Origin: Thermoplasmata archaeon
GTDB taxonomy: Archaea > Thermoplasmatota > Thermoplasmata > Thermoplasmatales > Thermoplasmataceae
Reading direction: 5' to 3'
Assembly: GCA_021806235.1 (NCBI GenBank)
Contig: JAJZXU010000017.1
Location: 62,001 to 126,000 of the forward strand
DNA: 64,000 bases
Part shown: positions 49,695 through 59,265 of the stretch, piece after piece
Position numbering within the stretch: the stretch's first letter is position 1
How the letters are laid out: each line of letters starts with the position of its first letter
The notes under the pieces: generated by a model
What the model saw: only the letters and a program-made list of their open reading frames with translations
Told to the model about the DNA's origin: nothing
Databases searched by the model: none
Program-made: the position numbers and the translations under genes

Positions 49695-50681
49695 TTATAG
49701 TAATGATATGTGAAATATTATATGGAAAATTTCTCCAACTATAAACGTTACTCCTGCAGCACCCAGTGCAAGAAATGCTGCTCTTAAACCGGATTTTAGC
49801 ATTTTTGTATTCAGTGATAATGCAACTATTGCGTTGGATATTCCCTGTGCAAAGAATACTAAAATAACCGCAAGTATTACTGCTGTATATTTTTCAAAAA
49901 ATAGAAACGGCAGTATGGGTATTATTGCACCTGTTACATATGATAATGCAGTGTTCAGTGCTGAGGTTGAAGCTTCTCCTGAATATTTATTGATTAGATT
50001 ATCAATAGATGGACTTTTTGAGAATATATGCTTTCTGTTTAATAGTGCTATTTTATATTCTGATTCTGACTTCTGTGCCAGATATGACCCTAATGTCATG
50101 CTAAATGTGCCACTTATACCCACCACGGCACCGCTCAATGCAATATATAAATGTGGTGTTATAATTGCCGTTAAACCTGCTAAAGTTGCCAGAACCTCTA
50201 CAAGGCCATCACTCATGCCGTATAGAAAATCCCTGCTCTGCTTAACATTTTTATCACTATTAGATATCTTATTTGCAAATATTTCTTCATGCTGCATTTC
50301 CTCTGTTATAAGTTCATTTACCCCTCTCCTGTATTCATCATCGCTTGTATAGTAATCAAGATATGATTTGTATTTTATTATTGACTCATTTTCAGCGTGC
50401 TCAAGTAAATTTATTATTAAACTTTTTCCAACAAAAAACCTTATCACCTTAAAAATGTTATATTTTATTTTTCTGTAGTTAACCTTATTCACATTTATGC
50501 TGGATGACTTTAATGCATTACCCCAGAAATTGGCATGCTCGCTTTCAATGGTTGCCAGTTTTTTAAAGTTCTCTTTAAGATCATTATCCCTGTATTTTCT
50601 GTATAAATAAGTATATATCACCATATCCGTTAATTCATCCCTTAAAAACTTTAACTGATAATTTGAATTTTTATCCATCAT
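49695..50681 (-). CDS. Ferritin-like domain fused to a VIT1/CCC1 iron or manganese transporter
   Basis: The 328-residue protein has an N-terminal rubrerythrin/ferritin-like four-helix segment (1-150) with Glu/His metal ligands (IESEHANFWG; AENESII; EEMQHEEIF). From 150 it has a VIT1/CCC1 membrane domain (DFLYGMSDGLVEVLATLAGL, GTFSMTLGSYLAQKSE). This fusion, known from MbfA-type proteins, exports or sequesters Fe2+ or Mn2+, with the ferritin part sensing or oxidising iron. It suits an organism of iron-rich acid water. Confidence 0.85.
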   Translation of the reverse strand: MMDKNSNYQLKFLRDELTDMVIYTYLYRKYRDNDLKENFKKLATIESEHANFWGNALKSSSINVNKVNYRKIKYNIFKVIRFFVGKSLIINLLEHAENESIIKYKSYLDYYTSDDEYRRGVNELITEEMQHEEIFANKISNSDKNVKQSRDFLYGMSDGLVEVLATLAGLTAIITPHLYIALSGAVVGISGTFSMTLGSYLAQKSESEYKIALLNRKHIFSKSPSIDNLINKYSGEASTSALNTALSYVTGAIIPILPFLFFEKYTAVILAVILVFFAQGISNAIVALSLNTKMLKSGLRAAFLALGAAGVTFIVGEIFHIIFHISLL

Positions 50682-50765
50682 CGGTGATTAATAACTCTAT
50701 TATAAATAATATTTCCTATACGTTTTTATGAAAAAGTATATATTAAAACGTACATTATATTTAAC

Positions 50766-52118
50766 ATGAAAGAGTTAAATGCTATTAATAAAGTAAAAAT
50801 TGTGACTGAATTACCCGGACCAAAGGCAAGGGAAATTATAAAAAGGGATGAAAAATATCTTGCAACATCAACAAAAGTTTTACCAGTTGTTGCATATAAA
50901 GGATCTGGATGTTATATAGAGGATGTTGATAAAAATGTATTCTTGGATTTCTCAAGCGGGATAAGTACCACAAACGTTGGTTATTCAAATGAGTATTTAA
51001 TTTCTAAAGTTGAGGAACAGTTACACAAATTATGGCATTTTGCAGGAACAGATTTCTATTATGAGGAGCAGGTTAATGCTGCTGAGGCTTTGATAAATAT
51101 AATGCCAGGAAGCAGGGATAAAAAGGTATTTTTTACAAACAGTGGTACGGAGAGCAATGAGGCGTCATTAAAATTTGCCAGAAGTTATACAAAAAGGCCA
51201 AAGTTTATAGGATTTATAGGGGGTTTTCACGGAAGAACAATGGGCTCTCTAGCATTTACAGCTTCCAAGGCTGGACAGCACGAGAATTTCTTCCCTGAAA
51301 TGGATGGTGTTACCCACATACCATACCCAGATCCATATAGAAACCCATTTAATATTGATGGCTATGAGAATCCTGATGATTTAACCAATGCTGTTCTTGA
51401 TTATTTAGATGAGTACGTATTTGATAAATTTGTACCATCAAACAGTGTGGCAGGCATACTTGTAGAGCCTATTCAGGGAGAGGGGGGATACATAGTACCA
51501 CCCGGGGATTTCCATAAGAAACTGATGGAAATGGCACATGATAATGATATTTTATACATTATGGATGAGGTTCAGACAGGCTTTGGAAGAACAGGCCATT
51601 TCTTTGCATCCGAATACTTCGGTGTGGACCCGGATATAATGTCTATAGCAAAATCAATTGCGTCCGGTATACCTATGGGTGCTTCAGTAGTAAAGGACAA
51701 GTATAACTTTGAAAAATCTGGTCTGCATTCCAATACCTTTGGTGGAAATCTATTGGCATCCGTGGCAAGTATGGCAACAATAGAGGAAATTAAGAAAAAG
51801 GATATGATAAAAAATTCAAAGGAAAATGGTGATTATTTAAATAAAAGATTGAGGGAATTGCAGGAAAAATACGATGCTATTGGAGATGTCCGTGGACTTG
51901 GGTTAATGCAGGCAATAGATTTCGTAAAAAACAGAAAAACAAAAGCCCATTTTGCATCATTAAGGAACAAGATTGAAGAAAATGCTTACCATAATGGCTT
52001 AATATTACTTGGAGCTGGAGAAAGCGCAATAAGGTTTATACCTCCACTGATAATTAAAAAGGAAGAAATAGATAATGCAATGGAAATACTTGATAGAGCT
52101 ATAAAAGATAGTTTATAG
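50766..52118 (+). CDS. Class III PLP-dependent aminotransferase (4-aminobutyrate/ornithine type)
   Basis: The 450-residue enzyme has the class III signatures FFTNSGTESNEASLKFAR, GFHGRTMGSLAFTASK, VEPIQGEGGYIVPP, YIMDEVQTGFGRTG and the PLP Lys in SIAKSIASGIPMGA. The length and the motifs fit GABA, acetylornithine or related omega-amino-acid aminotransferases. No arginine or GABA genes lie nearby to decide. Codon use is less A/T-rich than in the cobalamin genes. A TATA-like ATTATATTT lies shortly before the ATG. Confidence 0.85.
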   Translation: MKELNAINKVKIVTELPGPKAREIIKRDEKYLATSTKVLPVVAYKGSGCYIEDVDKNVFLDFSSGISTTNVGYSNEYLISKVEEQLHKLWHFAGTDFYYEEQVNAAEALINIMPGSRDKKVFFTNSGTESNEASLKFARSYTKRPKFIGFIGGFHGRTMGSLAFTASKAGQHENFFPEMDGVTHIPYPDPYRNPFNIDGYENPDDLTNAVLDYLDEYVFDKFVPSNSVAGILVEPIQGEGGYIVPPGDFHKKLMEMAHDNDILYIMDEVQTGFGRTGHFFASEYFGVDPDIMSIAKSIASGIPMGASVVKDKYNFEKSGLHSNTFGGNLLASVASMATIEEIKKKDMIKNSKENGDYLNKRLRELQEKYDAIGDVRGLGLMQAIDFVKNRKTKAHFASLRNKIEENAYHNGLILLGAGESAIRFIPPLIIKKEEIDNAMEILDRAIKDSL

Positions 52119-52628
52119 ATTTATATAATCTATAAATTTTATCAGTGGTAAACCATTATTCCATCTCAATATAAAATTACCACTTTTTGTTATGTCCTGT
52201 TTCGGTAATATTTCATATAAACCACGCATTTTACCCTTATATTCATAATTGCTTTCAATTGAAAAAAATCTCCAGAAATCACCCCTGAAACCTTTTAACC
52301 TGTACGCATATGTTATAAATAAACCCGATAACACGCATTTATTATGCAATTTTATCGCCTGATCCTGCTTATTTCCTGAGGCTTCGCTGAAGGATAACTG
52401 ATCCCTTTCTGAGGATTTTACCTCTATCACCAGTGAAAAATCATCTCTCAATGCAACCAGATCCGCACCGAATGAACCGGCTGCCCTTGCAACATAAAAT
52501 GGTTTTTCAGTGAGTGTATACAGTATATCCCTTGATAATGGATCTATGTTCTTGCCCATTCTTTCTATGGTATTCTTATTCCCTGATAGTATATTTGCCA
52601 GTTCCCTTTCATAAATACTTCCATTCAT
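52113..52628 (-). CDS. Hjc-like Holliday junction resolvase
   Basis: The 171-residue protein starts YERELANILSG and has PFYVARAAGSFGADLVALRDDFSLVIEVKSS. This is the Hjc nuclease pattern with Glu at the N-terminus, RAxGS, the metal Asp and the E-x-K pair. Hjc cuts four-way DNA junctions during recombination. It is longer than most Hjc (~130), with an extra C-terminal segment FRGDFWRFFSIESNYEYKG ... LPKQD. It converges on the aminotransferase with a 6-base overlap. Confidence 0.78.
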   Translation of the reverse strand: MNGSIYERELANILSGNKNTIERMGKNIDPLSRDILYTLTEKPFYVARAAGSFGADLVALRDDFSLVIEVKSSERDQLSFSEASGNKQDQAIKLHNKCVLSGLFITYAYRLKGFRGDFWRFFSIESNYEYKGKMRGLYEILPKQDITKSGNFILRWNNGLPLIKFIDYINL

Positions 52629-52664
52629 GCTATAACCACCATAAATTATGTGAAAATATAATTT

Positions 52665-53168
52665 TTATTTCCCCGTGTTTCCATTTTGTTTCAGACTTTC
52701 TTTGGTTTCCTTCAGTGATTTTAATCTATTTTCATGTCTTAATAAACCATTATCAAATCTTTTCTTTTCCTCATCATTACTGAGAATTAATCCCGGCACT
52801 TCCGATGGTTTACCATTATCATCAATGGCAACATATGTAAAAAAGGCTTTTGTTGTTAACTGCTTTTCACCTGTGGTCAGATCTTCTGACGATACATCAA
52901 TTTCTATTTCCATTGTAGACCTTGTTACATATGTAATAAAGGAACGTATATGTACTATGAAACTTAACTTTATCGGCGATAAAAAGAATAAATTATCTAT
53001 ACTCCCGGTGACAATTTTTTTCCTGCAGTGTTTAAACGCTGTTATGCTGGCAATATTGTCCATCCATTCCAGAAGCCTTCCACCATACAGATTATTAAAC
53101 ATATTTGTATCTTCAGGCAATACTAACCTGCTCAATTCTGCCTCAGATTCCTTAACAGTTTTATCCAT
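52665..53168 (-). CDS. Acyl-CoA thioesterase, hotdog fold
   Basis: The 167-residue protein has the BACH/YciA-type thioesterase features: SRLVLPEDTNMFNNLYGGRLLEWMDNIASITAF with the hotdog helix and catalytic Asp/Asn, then FLSPIKLSFIVHIRSFITYVTRSTMEIEIDV. A charged C-terminal helix follows. It hydrolyses acyl-CoA, with unknown chain-length preference. It lies 36 bases from the Hjc-like gene on the same strand. Confidence 0.85.
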   Translation of the reverse strand: MDKTVKESEAELSRLVLPEDTNMFNNLYGGRLLEWMDNIASITAFKHCRKKIVTGSIDNLFFLSPIKLSFIVHIRSFITYVTRSTMEIEIDVSSEDLTTGEKQLTTKAFFTYVAIDDNGKPSEVPGLILSNDEEKKRFDNGLLRHENRLKSLKETKESLKQNGNTGK

Positions 53169-53246
53169 TATGGTTAATGGTGGCTAAATTAATAATACTA
53201 TCATAAATCTGTTCCCTATATTAATTTTATATTCCTAAATAATATA

Positions 53247-54122
53247 ATGAAATGTGATAACTTGGAAAGAATTATAATCGCACTTGGAGGTAATTCAATA
53301 GATACTGGCAATAGCACAAATAATGACCGGATAAAATACATAGAGAATACATTCAAAAAACTTGGAAAAATAATTTCAGAAAACGAGGTTGTGCTGACAT
53401 ACGGTAATGGGCCACAGGTGGGCAATATATATGATAGGATGAAGGAAGAATACAGTATAAACCTGTGCGATTCCATGTCACAGGGATTATTATCATATAT
53501 TATTGCAAATGGGTATGATAAAATAAAATATGAATATGGTTTATCCAGGGATATAATTCCAGTATTTACAAGAACTGTAATAGATGAAAATAATTATTCA
53601 TTAAAACCAATAGGGAAATATTATAATGAGAAATTAAATAATAATATGGTAAAACTGATAAATAAGGGATATAGATTTGCGGTAAAATCCCCTGAACCAC
53701 TGGATATACTTGAAAAATCAGCTATTTCATCATTACTGGCAGATGGATATCTACCACTTGCAATTGGTGGGGGTGGCGTACCTGTTGTTAAGAACCTTGG
53801 TTATTATAAAAACTTTTATGGCGTAGTGGATAAGGATCTGGCATCATCATTACTGGGCACATTAATAGATGCGAACAGGCTTATAATAATAACCGGTGTA
53901 AATAATGTTTATATTAACTATGGTAAAAACAATCAGAGAGCATTAAAAAAAATAAATTACGATCAATTACTGAATTATTATAATGAGAACCAGTTTGAGG
54001 AGGGTACAATGAAGCCAAAAATAAGGGCAGCATTAAATTTTATCCGGAAGGGTGGAAAAAAAGTAAATATTACATCAATAGAAAATGTAGATAGATTAGA
54101 CGAGGGAACCACGGTTTATTGA
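53247..54122 (+). CDS. arcC: Carbamate kinase-like protein
   Basis: The 291-residue protein has the amino-acid-kinase fold with IIIALGGNSIDTG, VVLTYGNGPQVGNIYDRM, PVFTRTVIDEN, LPLAIGGGGVPVV, VVDKDLASSLLGT and EEGTMKPKIRAALNF, all standard for carbamate kinase. It transfers phosphate between ATP and carbamate. It is slightly shorter than bacterial ArcC (~310). No ornithine transcarbamylase or arginine deiminase gene is nearby. Its end overlaps the thymidine kinase gene on the other strand by 7 bases. Confidence 0.9.
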   Translation: MKCDNLERIIIALGGNSIDTGNSTNNDRIKYIENTFKKLGKIISENEVVLTYGNGPQVGNIYDRMKEEYSINLCDSMSQGLLSYIIANGYDKIKYEYGLSRDIIPVFTRTVIDENNYSLKPIGKYYNEKLNNNMVKLINKGYRFAVKSPEPLDILEKSAISSLLADGYLPLAIGGGGVPVVKNLGYYKNFYGVVDKDLASSLLGTLIDANRLIIITGVNNVYINYGKNNQRALKKINYDQLLNYYNENQFEEGTMKPKIRAALNFIRKGGKKVNITSIENVDRLDEGTTVY

Positions 54123-54727
54123 CCCATGAACCTTTTTATTTCCTCTGTGGTTGGAGGGTTAAAGCAATTTCTGCATCTTGGCTCATAGCTCTCCTTACCA
54201 CCTATTTTTATGGTCTCACCAAATGTTTCTTTTCCATTTAAAATCCGCTGTGTAAATGTTGCGTCTTCACCACATTTTGCACAGACTGCGGTTAATGAAT
54301 ATACCTGATCTGCCCTTGATAGTATTTCCATTGAAGTTTTAAATGGCAGTCCAAGATTGTTTTTGTTTAATGCAGCAACATATACTATTTTATTTTCCCT
54401 TGCCATTTTATCAGCAATTTCCGGCAATATTGAATTGTGATTCCAGAACTGTGCCTCATCTATTCCAATAACATCAACATTTTTTGATAACCCGTAAATC
54501 TTATCTACACCACTGTTATCGGTGCTAACTACAATTGCAGGTAATTTTATTCCCTTATGCGTTGTAACGGAATTATTATCATATCTAGTATCAATCTCAG
54601 GCTTGAATAGCAGTGTGTTTCTACCCGCCAGATTTTCACGCTCAAGCAATTCTATTAACCTTGATGTTTTACCTGAAAACATAGGTCCGGTTATTACTAT
54701 TAATTTGCCTATAATTATATTCTTCAT
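54116..54727 (-). CDS. tdk: Thymidine kinase
   Basis: The 203-residue type II enzyme phosphorylates thymidine. It has the P-loop VITGPMFSGKTSRLI, the DEAQFW motif (VIGIDEAQFW), the lasso region with YEPRCRNCFNP, and a second Cys pair in CAKCGEDATFTQR, which together form the structural zinc site. The substrate Tyr and Phe positions are present. It converges on arcC. Confidence 0.95.
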   Translation of the reverse strand: MKNIIIGKLIVITGPMFSGKTSRLIELLERENLAGRNTLLFKPEIDTRYDNNSVTTHKGIKLPAIVVSTDNSGVDKIYGLSKNVDVIGIDEAQFWNHNSILPEIADKMARENKIVYVAALNKNNLGLPFKTSMEILSRADQVYSLTAVCAKCGEDATFTQRILNGKETFGETIKIGGKESYEPRCRNCFNPPTTEEIKRFMGQ

Positions 54728-54861
54728 TTATTTCGTATTATTAACATGTATAATATTTTAACACATGAAGAATATGTGCTTACCATCTTTTATATTGCTT
54801 AAAGTTATATTAGAAAATATTATGTGTTTTGATAATATTAGGTATCAATCCGGGTGAATTG

Positions 54862-55161
54862 ATGGAAGCTGAGATAACAAATTTCAAGGAATATTATGAT
54901 AATAGGATAGTTACAGCGTTAATAGGTCTTGAAGTCGACATAAATAAGGTTGAAATAATAGGAAAAGAAATAGCTAAAAATAAAAATGTTGAGGAGACCT
55001 TTATTGTAACCGGTGAATATGACATAATAATAAAGGTTAGATTCCCGGATTATATTTCCCTCGAAAAATTCATAGTTAACAACCTGAATTCCATAGAAGG
55101 AATGAGAAAATCCAAAACAATGATGGTTTTATCCATCTTGAAGGATATTTATATGAGGTGA
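54862..55161 (+). CDS. Stand-alone Lrp/AsnC ligand-binding (RAM) domain protein
   Basis: The ATG at 54862 has a good GGTGA site four bases upstream, so I prefer it to a TTG at 54829. The 99-residue product is the alpha/beta RAM fold of Lrp regulators (TALIGLEVDINKVEIIGKEI, EETFIVTGEYDIIIKVRF) without any DNA-binding helix-turn-helix. Such proteins bind amino acids and may modulate full-length Lrp partners. It precedes UPF0147 by four bases, a likely two-gene operon. Confidence 0.8.
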   Translation: MEAEITNFKEYYDNRIVTALIGLEVDINKVEIIGKEIAKNKNVEETFIVTGEYDIIIKVRFPDYISLEKFIVNNLNSIEGMRKSKTMMVLSILKDIYMR

Positions 55162-55165
55162 GAAA

Positions 55166-55423
55166 ATGGACGAAAGATTATATGGTGAAGTTCTGGCTTT
55201 GATGGATGACCTTGCAGAAGATACTTCTATACCAAGGAATATAAGAAAGATGTCATCTGATTCAAAGGAAAAAATGCTTAATGAGAAAGAGAGTTTAGAT
55301 TTGAGATGTGCCACAGTTATATCAGAACTTGATGATATATCCAATGACCCAAATGTACCATCACATGGAAGGGCTGCAATATATACAATAATAAGTAAAC
55401 TTGAATCGCTTTCAAAATCCTGA
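55166..55423 (+). CDS. UPF0147 family protein
   Basis: The 85-residue helical protein reads LMDDLAEDTSIPRNIRKMSSDSKEKM, LDLRCATVISELDDISNDPNVPSHGRAAIYTIISKLE, the signature of the archaeal UPF0147 family. A helical-bundle fold is expected; function is unknown. It follows the RAM-domain gene and is preceded by a GGTGAG ribosome-binding site. Confidence 0.9.
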   Translation: MDERLYGEVLALMDDLAEDTSIPRNIRKMSSDSKEKMLNEKESLDLRCATVISELDDISNDPNVPSHGRAAIYTIISKLESLSKS

Positions 55424-55516
55424 ATTTTTTTATTGAAAACGTCATAAAACATTATATTAATTTTATTTTAAACAGTTAAATATATATAATATTATATAAT
55501 TATTATATTGATAATT

Positions 55517-55873
55517 ATGGCACTCTCTGAAGAGATTAATAAAGTAGCTAAGTACCTGATGGTATCAGAAATACCAAGAAGCGTTACATATACACTGGTA
55601 TATATAAAGGATAAGGGTGAAATAACATCCGTTGAAATAGAGAGAGAAACGGGTTTAAGACAGCCCGAAGTATCAATAGCGATGCAATGGCTGAGAAGGA
55701 AAGGCTGGATTGTAAAACGCAATATGAAGAAGGAAGGAAAAGGAAGACCAATACACGGTTACAAGTTATCCAAGGATTTCAACGAAATACTGGAAGAAAT
55801 AATAAATGAAAGGGAAAAGAAAATAGAAGAAATAAACAGTACAATAAGGGAATTAAAAAATTTTAAGAGATAA
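55517..55873 (+). CDS. Winged-helix transcriptional regulator (archaeal MarR/ArsR-like)
   Basis: From the ATG at 55517 the 118-residue product has a winged helix (RSVTYTLVYIKDKGEITSVEIERETGLRQPEVSIAMQWLRRKGWIV), a basic wing (KRNMKKEGKGRPIHGYKLS) and a C-terminal coiled coil (EILEEIINEREKKIEEINSTI) for dimerisation. Similar short regulators are widespread in archaea. Its target is unknown. A strong A/T-rich promoter with TATATATAATATTATATAATT lies upstream. Confidence 0.85.
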   Translation: MALSEEINKVAKYLMVSEIPRSVTYTLVYIKDKGEITSVEIERETGLRQPEVSIAMQWLRRKGWIVKRNMKKEGKGRPIHGYKLSKDFNEILEEIINEREKKIEEINSTIRELKNFKR

Positions 55874-56076
55874 AGTTAAATATTTTTAAATAAATTTTTT
55901 ATACAGCATGGTAACGCTGTTAATTATGTACATAGTATTTCTATAGGGTTTGAAATGCACTATGTATTTATTTTATTATATTTTTAATGAATATACTGCT
56001 TATTAAGTGACTTACCGGTTATTGTAATATAACATTGAATTGATAAAATATTAATTTTATGGAATAATTATGGTAT
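55874..56076. other. Gene-free interval with a hairpin
   Basis: The 200 bases after the regulator contain an ACAGC-ATGGTA-ACGCTGT hairpin (about 55902-55920) downstream of T/A tracts, which could end transcription. The rest is A/T-rich and probably holds the promoter of the next gene. Confidence 0.3.
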
Positions 56077-56565
56077 ATGGGTGCAATTAAAAATGGGATA
56101 AAATCAGGATTATTATCGGGTTTCATATATTTTCTGATAAATTCTATTATTAATTTTGTTATAATAATATTCTTCATAGGTGAAATTGTTATTGCTGAGG
56201 GGGTTCCAGAAACAACCAGGGATCTGTCAATATTTCTAACCCTGCTTATAAACCATCAGATAGAGACAATTTTCATAACCGGTTTATTATCCGGTGTCTT
56301 ATTCTCAATACTGTTATTGAAATACTATGAAACCATACCTGGAACAACACTGAAAGGAAAGACAAATTTTTTTATTATAATATACTGGATTGCCTTTTTC
56401 ATTATAATACCAGTATACGAACTGGGATTTTCAATAATTATTGCGTTGCCATACCTAATAACATACATTGTTGCTAATTTTTTAACCTCACTGTTCTTTG
56501 GTTACCTTATTGCAAGGTATAATTCAAAATATATTACTCAGGATAAAAATAATCATCCTTTATAA
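56077..56565 (+). CDS. Multi-helix membrane protein of unknown function
   Basis: The 162-residue protein has about five hydrophobic helices (roughly 11-35, 58-80, 97-113, 114-131 and 132-150), a Gly-rich start (NGIKSGLLSGFIYFLI) and a polar C-terminus. The pattern resembles small archaeal membrane proteins without known role. It overlaps the next gene on the opposite strand by 32 bases at its 3' end. Confidence 0.55.
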   Translation: MGAIKNGIKSGLLSGFIYFLINSIINFVIIIFFIGEIVIAEGVPETTRDLSIFLTLLINHQIETIFITGLLSGVLFSILLLKYYETIPGTTLKGKTNFFIIIYWIAFFIIIPVYELGFSIIIALPYLITYIVANFLTSLFFGYLIARYNSKYITQDKNNHPL

Positions 56566-57706
56566 TCATTTTTTTATTTGTGTTAAACCATTCATCATTT
56601 TTTATGTAGGTATCGTATAATAAATATGATGGCATCTGATCTGATTTAATTAACATCACATCATTTTCAAATCTACAATTTACATTGCTCAGTATAAGAC
56701 CTATTGAATTATCCCTTATATCATAAAATGGATTCATGTGGCTTGTTATAATTTCATCCATTGAAAAACCACTTATTAAATCCTTATCAGCGTATGTTTT
56801 TATGCTGTTAAATATTTCACTGTCATGATATGGTGAGATTAAATAATTTATATCATTTAAATCCATTTTTTTCTTTATGATAGAATCATATAATATTGAA
56901 TCCCCTATTATAAAATCAGGGTCGTTTCTATTTAAATGTTTAAGATCATCGACTATAATTGTACCAGAAAATGTTACCGGTAAAAGCAATGAATAAATAA
57001 ATCCAATAGGAGTTGACGTGGATAAACCTGAAAAAAAATACGGCCTTTTGTCAATCTTTGGAAGCCAGTAGTTTAGCGTAATCGCAGATGAGATAAGATT
57101 TTTCTCTGTAAATGCAAGTATTTTTTCATTGCTGATAAATAATATTCTTGGGTCTGTAATTGAAAAGACATCCTTTATATTATTATCTGAATATATGAAA
57201 TCATAGAATTTTAATGTATTTTTATTATATTTGATTTTTGTATGATTATGTATACTGTTTTTTATTGCTTTCCCCAGGGTTAGAAAGTCATTTATATCGG
57301 ATATTATATACTTTATATTATTATAATTAAATTTATTATAATACTTTTTACAGGTAATAAACAGTTTTATATTATATTTTATTATTATGTCATTTAATTT
57401 ATCATATGGTATATCATTATCTATTATTAAGGCAACAGCATTTATTTTTATCAGTGAAAATACAGATATTATAAATTCCGGTGAATTATCCAGCATTATT
57501 AATATAATATCATTTTCTGATGTGTTTAAATCACTTTTAAGTTTGAATGCCATTGAATTAATGTATGATAAAAATCTATGGTATGTTATATACTTATTAT
57601 AAAACACCATTAAAGGCTGGCTCTTGCGTATCTCCGCATTTTTTAATAAGAGGGAATAAAGTGGAAGTTCCGGTATTTTTATATTGCCTTTGAGAGGATT
57701 AAACAT
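56534..57706 (-). CDS. Degenerate acyl-CoA synthetase-like protein (AMP-binding fold remnant)
   Basis: The 390-residue protein begins like an acyl-CoA synthetase N-domain: LPLYSLLLKNAEIRKSQPLMVFYNKYITYHRFLSYIN, then ENDIILIMLDNSPEFIISVFSLIKINAVALIID. The ATP-binding loop TSGTTGxPKG is replaced by FISNEKILAFTEKNLISS. The later GYGxTE and TGD motifs and the C-terminal Lys domain are absent, so it is about 120 residues short of the family. The frame is intact, hence a pseudoenzyme rather than a fresh pseudogene. It lies 25 bases from nnr on the same strand. Confidence 0.65.
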   Translation of the reverse strand: MFNPLKGNIKIPELPLYSLLLKNAEIRKSQPLMVFYNKYITYHRFLSYINSMAFKLKSDLNTSENDIILIMLDNSPEFIISVFSLIKINAVALIIDNDIPYDKLNDIIIKYNIKLFITCKKYYNKFNYNNIKYIISDINDFLTLGKAIKNSIHNHTKIKYNKNTLKFYDFIYSDNNIKDVFSITDPRILFISNEKILAFTEKNLISSAITLNYWLPKIDKRPYFFSGLSTSTPIGFIYSLLLPVTFSGTIIVDDLKHLNRNDPDFIIGDSILYDSIIKKKMDLNDINYLISPYHDSEIFNSIKTYADKDLISGFSMDEIITSHMNPFYDIRDNSIGLILSNVNCRFENDVMLIKSDQMPSYLLYDTYIKNDEWFNTNKKMIIKDDYFYPE

Positions 57707-57730
57707 TAAAGTAATAATCGTAAATTACTT

Positions 57731-59104
57731 TTAAATTTTATTGTTTAATATTTTTGGTATGTTTGACAGCATGTCGTTTATATTATAATAATAACCATTA
57801 TCATTAAATGATAATTCACCAGATCTTTTGTTTATGTATGTACCGATTAAACCACATTTAAATAAATCTATCTTCTTAGATGATAACGCCGATATTATTC
57901 CGGATAATAAATCTCCAGTACCGCCCATTGTCATTCTGGCATTTCCTCCTGCTGTGTACATTGTTTTATTACCATCTGTTATTATATCTGTAGGCCCCTT
58001 TAAAACTGTGATAATATTATACTTTTTTGAAAACTTTACTGCATTTTCTTCATTTGCGTCCATACCTGTAAAAGTTTTAAATTCCATTTTATGCGGGGTT
58101 ATCAAAACCTTTTTATTCCTTAAATCTTCAGGTTTTAATAATTTTAATGCATCGGCATCTAAAATTATATTGTTATTGTAACTGTCTATAATTTTTTTCA
58201 GTAATAATTTATATTCATCATTTAAACCGAGACCCGGACCAATTAATAAAGAATCACTTTTGTTTATTTCATTTAAATCTATTTCGTCTATATCCCTTAC
58301 TATTATACTGTAATCGTATGATGAGATGATATTGTAATTATATTTTTTTGTGTAAACTTTAACTAAATCTATTCCAAGTTTATATGCACCAAGAGCAGAA
58401 ATAATGGAGGAGCCATAATATGTAAAACCGCCTATAATATTTAAAGTGCCATTCATCCCCTTGTGCGAATCAATATCCGGCTTTTTAATATATATCAAAT
58501 CACCCGGGCCTGAATATTTTAATACATCTTCCGGTATACCTATATCAGAGACAGTAATTTCACCACTATTGCTGGAATCCATGCCGGTCTTTATATCCGT
58601 AAACGTTATGGTATAATCCGGTTTGATGGATATATCTGATGGAAAACCTGATGGTACATCAACAGCTATTATTTTTTTATTGCTTTTGTTTATTTTGTTT
58701 ATTATTTCATTATAGGGTTCTCCTGGTTCCCCCTTTATTCCAATTCCAAATATTGCATCTATTATAACATCTGCTTCATGAATTAAATTATCAAGGGAAT
58801 TAATATCATAATATTTACCATTATATTCATTAAACGCCCTTCTCGCCTCATATGTTTTTATACCCTCTATTCCCTTTATCAGAAGAATGTTTATACTGTA
58901 TTCATTACTTAACAGCGAACCTGCATAAATTGCATCCCCACCATTATTACCGGTACCACATACTATCAGTATATTTGTTTTTGTACTGAATTTGCCTTTT
59001 ATAAATTTATATATGGCATTGCCTGCGTTTTTCATTAAATTATATGTATCTTTATACTTATATAAATAATTTATATCATCCCTTTTTACTTCCAGATAAT
59101 CCAT
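57731..59104 (-). CDS. nnr: Bifunctional NAD(P)HX epimerase/dehydratase
   Basis: The 457-residue protein repairs hydrated NADH and NADPH. The N-terminal YjeF_N epimerase domain (1-205) has ILIVCGTGNNGGDAIYAGSLL and VDVPSGFPSD. The C-terminal ADP/ATP-dependent dehydratase domain (from ~215) has HKGMNGTLNIIGG, LLIGPGLGLND, LITPHKMEF and GGTGDLLSGIISAL. Both active sites look complete. Confidence 0.95.
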   Translation of the reverse strand: MDYLEVKRDDINYLYKYKDTYNLMKNAGNAIYKFIKGKFSTKTNILIVCGTGNNGGDAIYAGSLLSNEYSINILLIKGIEGIKTYEARRAFNEYNGKYYDINSLDNLIHEADVIIDAIFGIGIKGEPGEPYNEIINKINKSNKKIIAVDVPSGFPSDISIKPDYTITFTDIKTGMDSSNSGEITVSDIGIPEDVLKYSGPGDLIYIKKPDIDSHKGMNGTLNIIGGFTYYGSSIISALGAYKLGIDLVKVYTKKYNYNIISSYDYSIIVRDIDEIDLNEINKSDSLLIGPGLGLNDEYKLLLKKIIDSYNNNIILDADALKLLKPEDLRNKKVLITPHKMEFKTFTGMDANEENAVKFSKKYNIITVLKGPTDIITDGNKTMYTAGGNARMTMGGTGDLLSGIISALSSKKIDLFKCGLIGTYINKRSGELSFNDNGYYYNINDMLSNIPKILNNKI

Positions 59105-59265
59105 AGATTTAAATTAATTCTAAATACTTAAATATAGCCATTTAGGAATTTATATAGTTTAATATTATATTCGGGAAACATCTTTTTCCAGGCAGTAAAT
59201 AACAGCATGTGTGGATTTTAATGAACAAAATTGTAAATCAAAAACAAGGACATGTAAAACATCAG

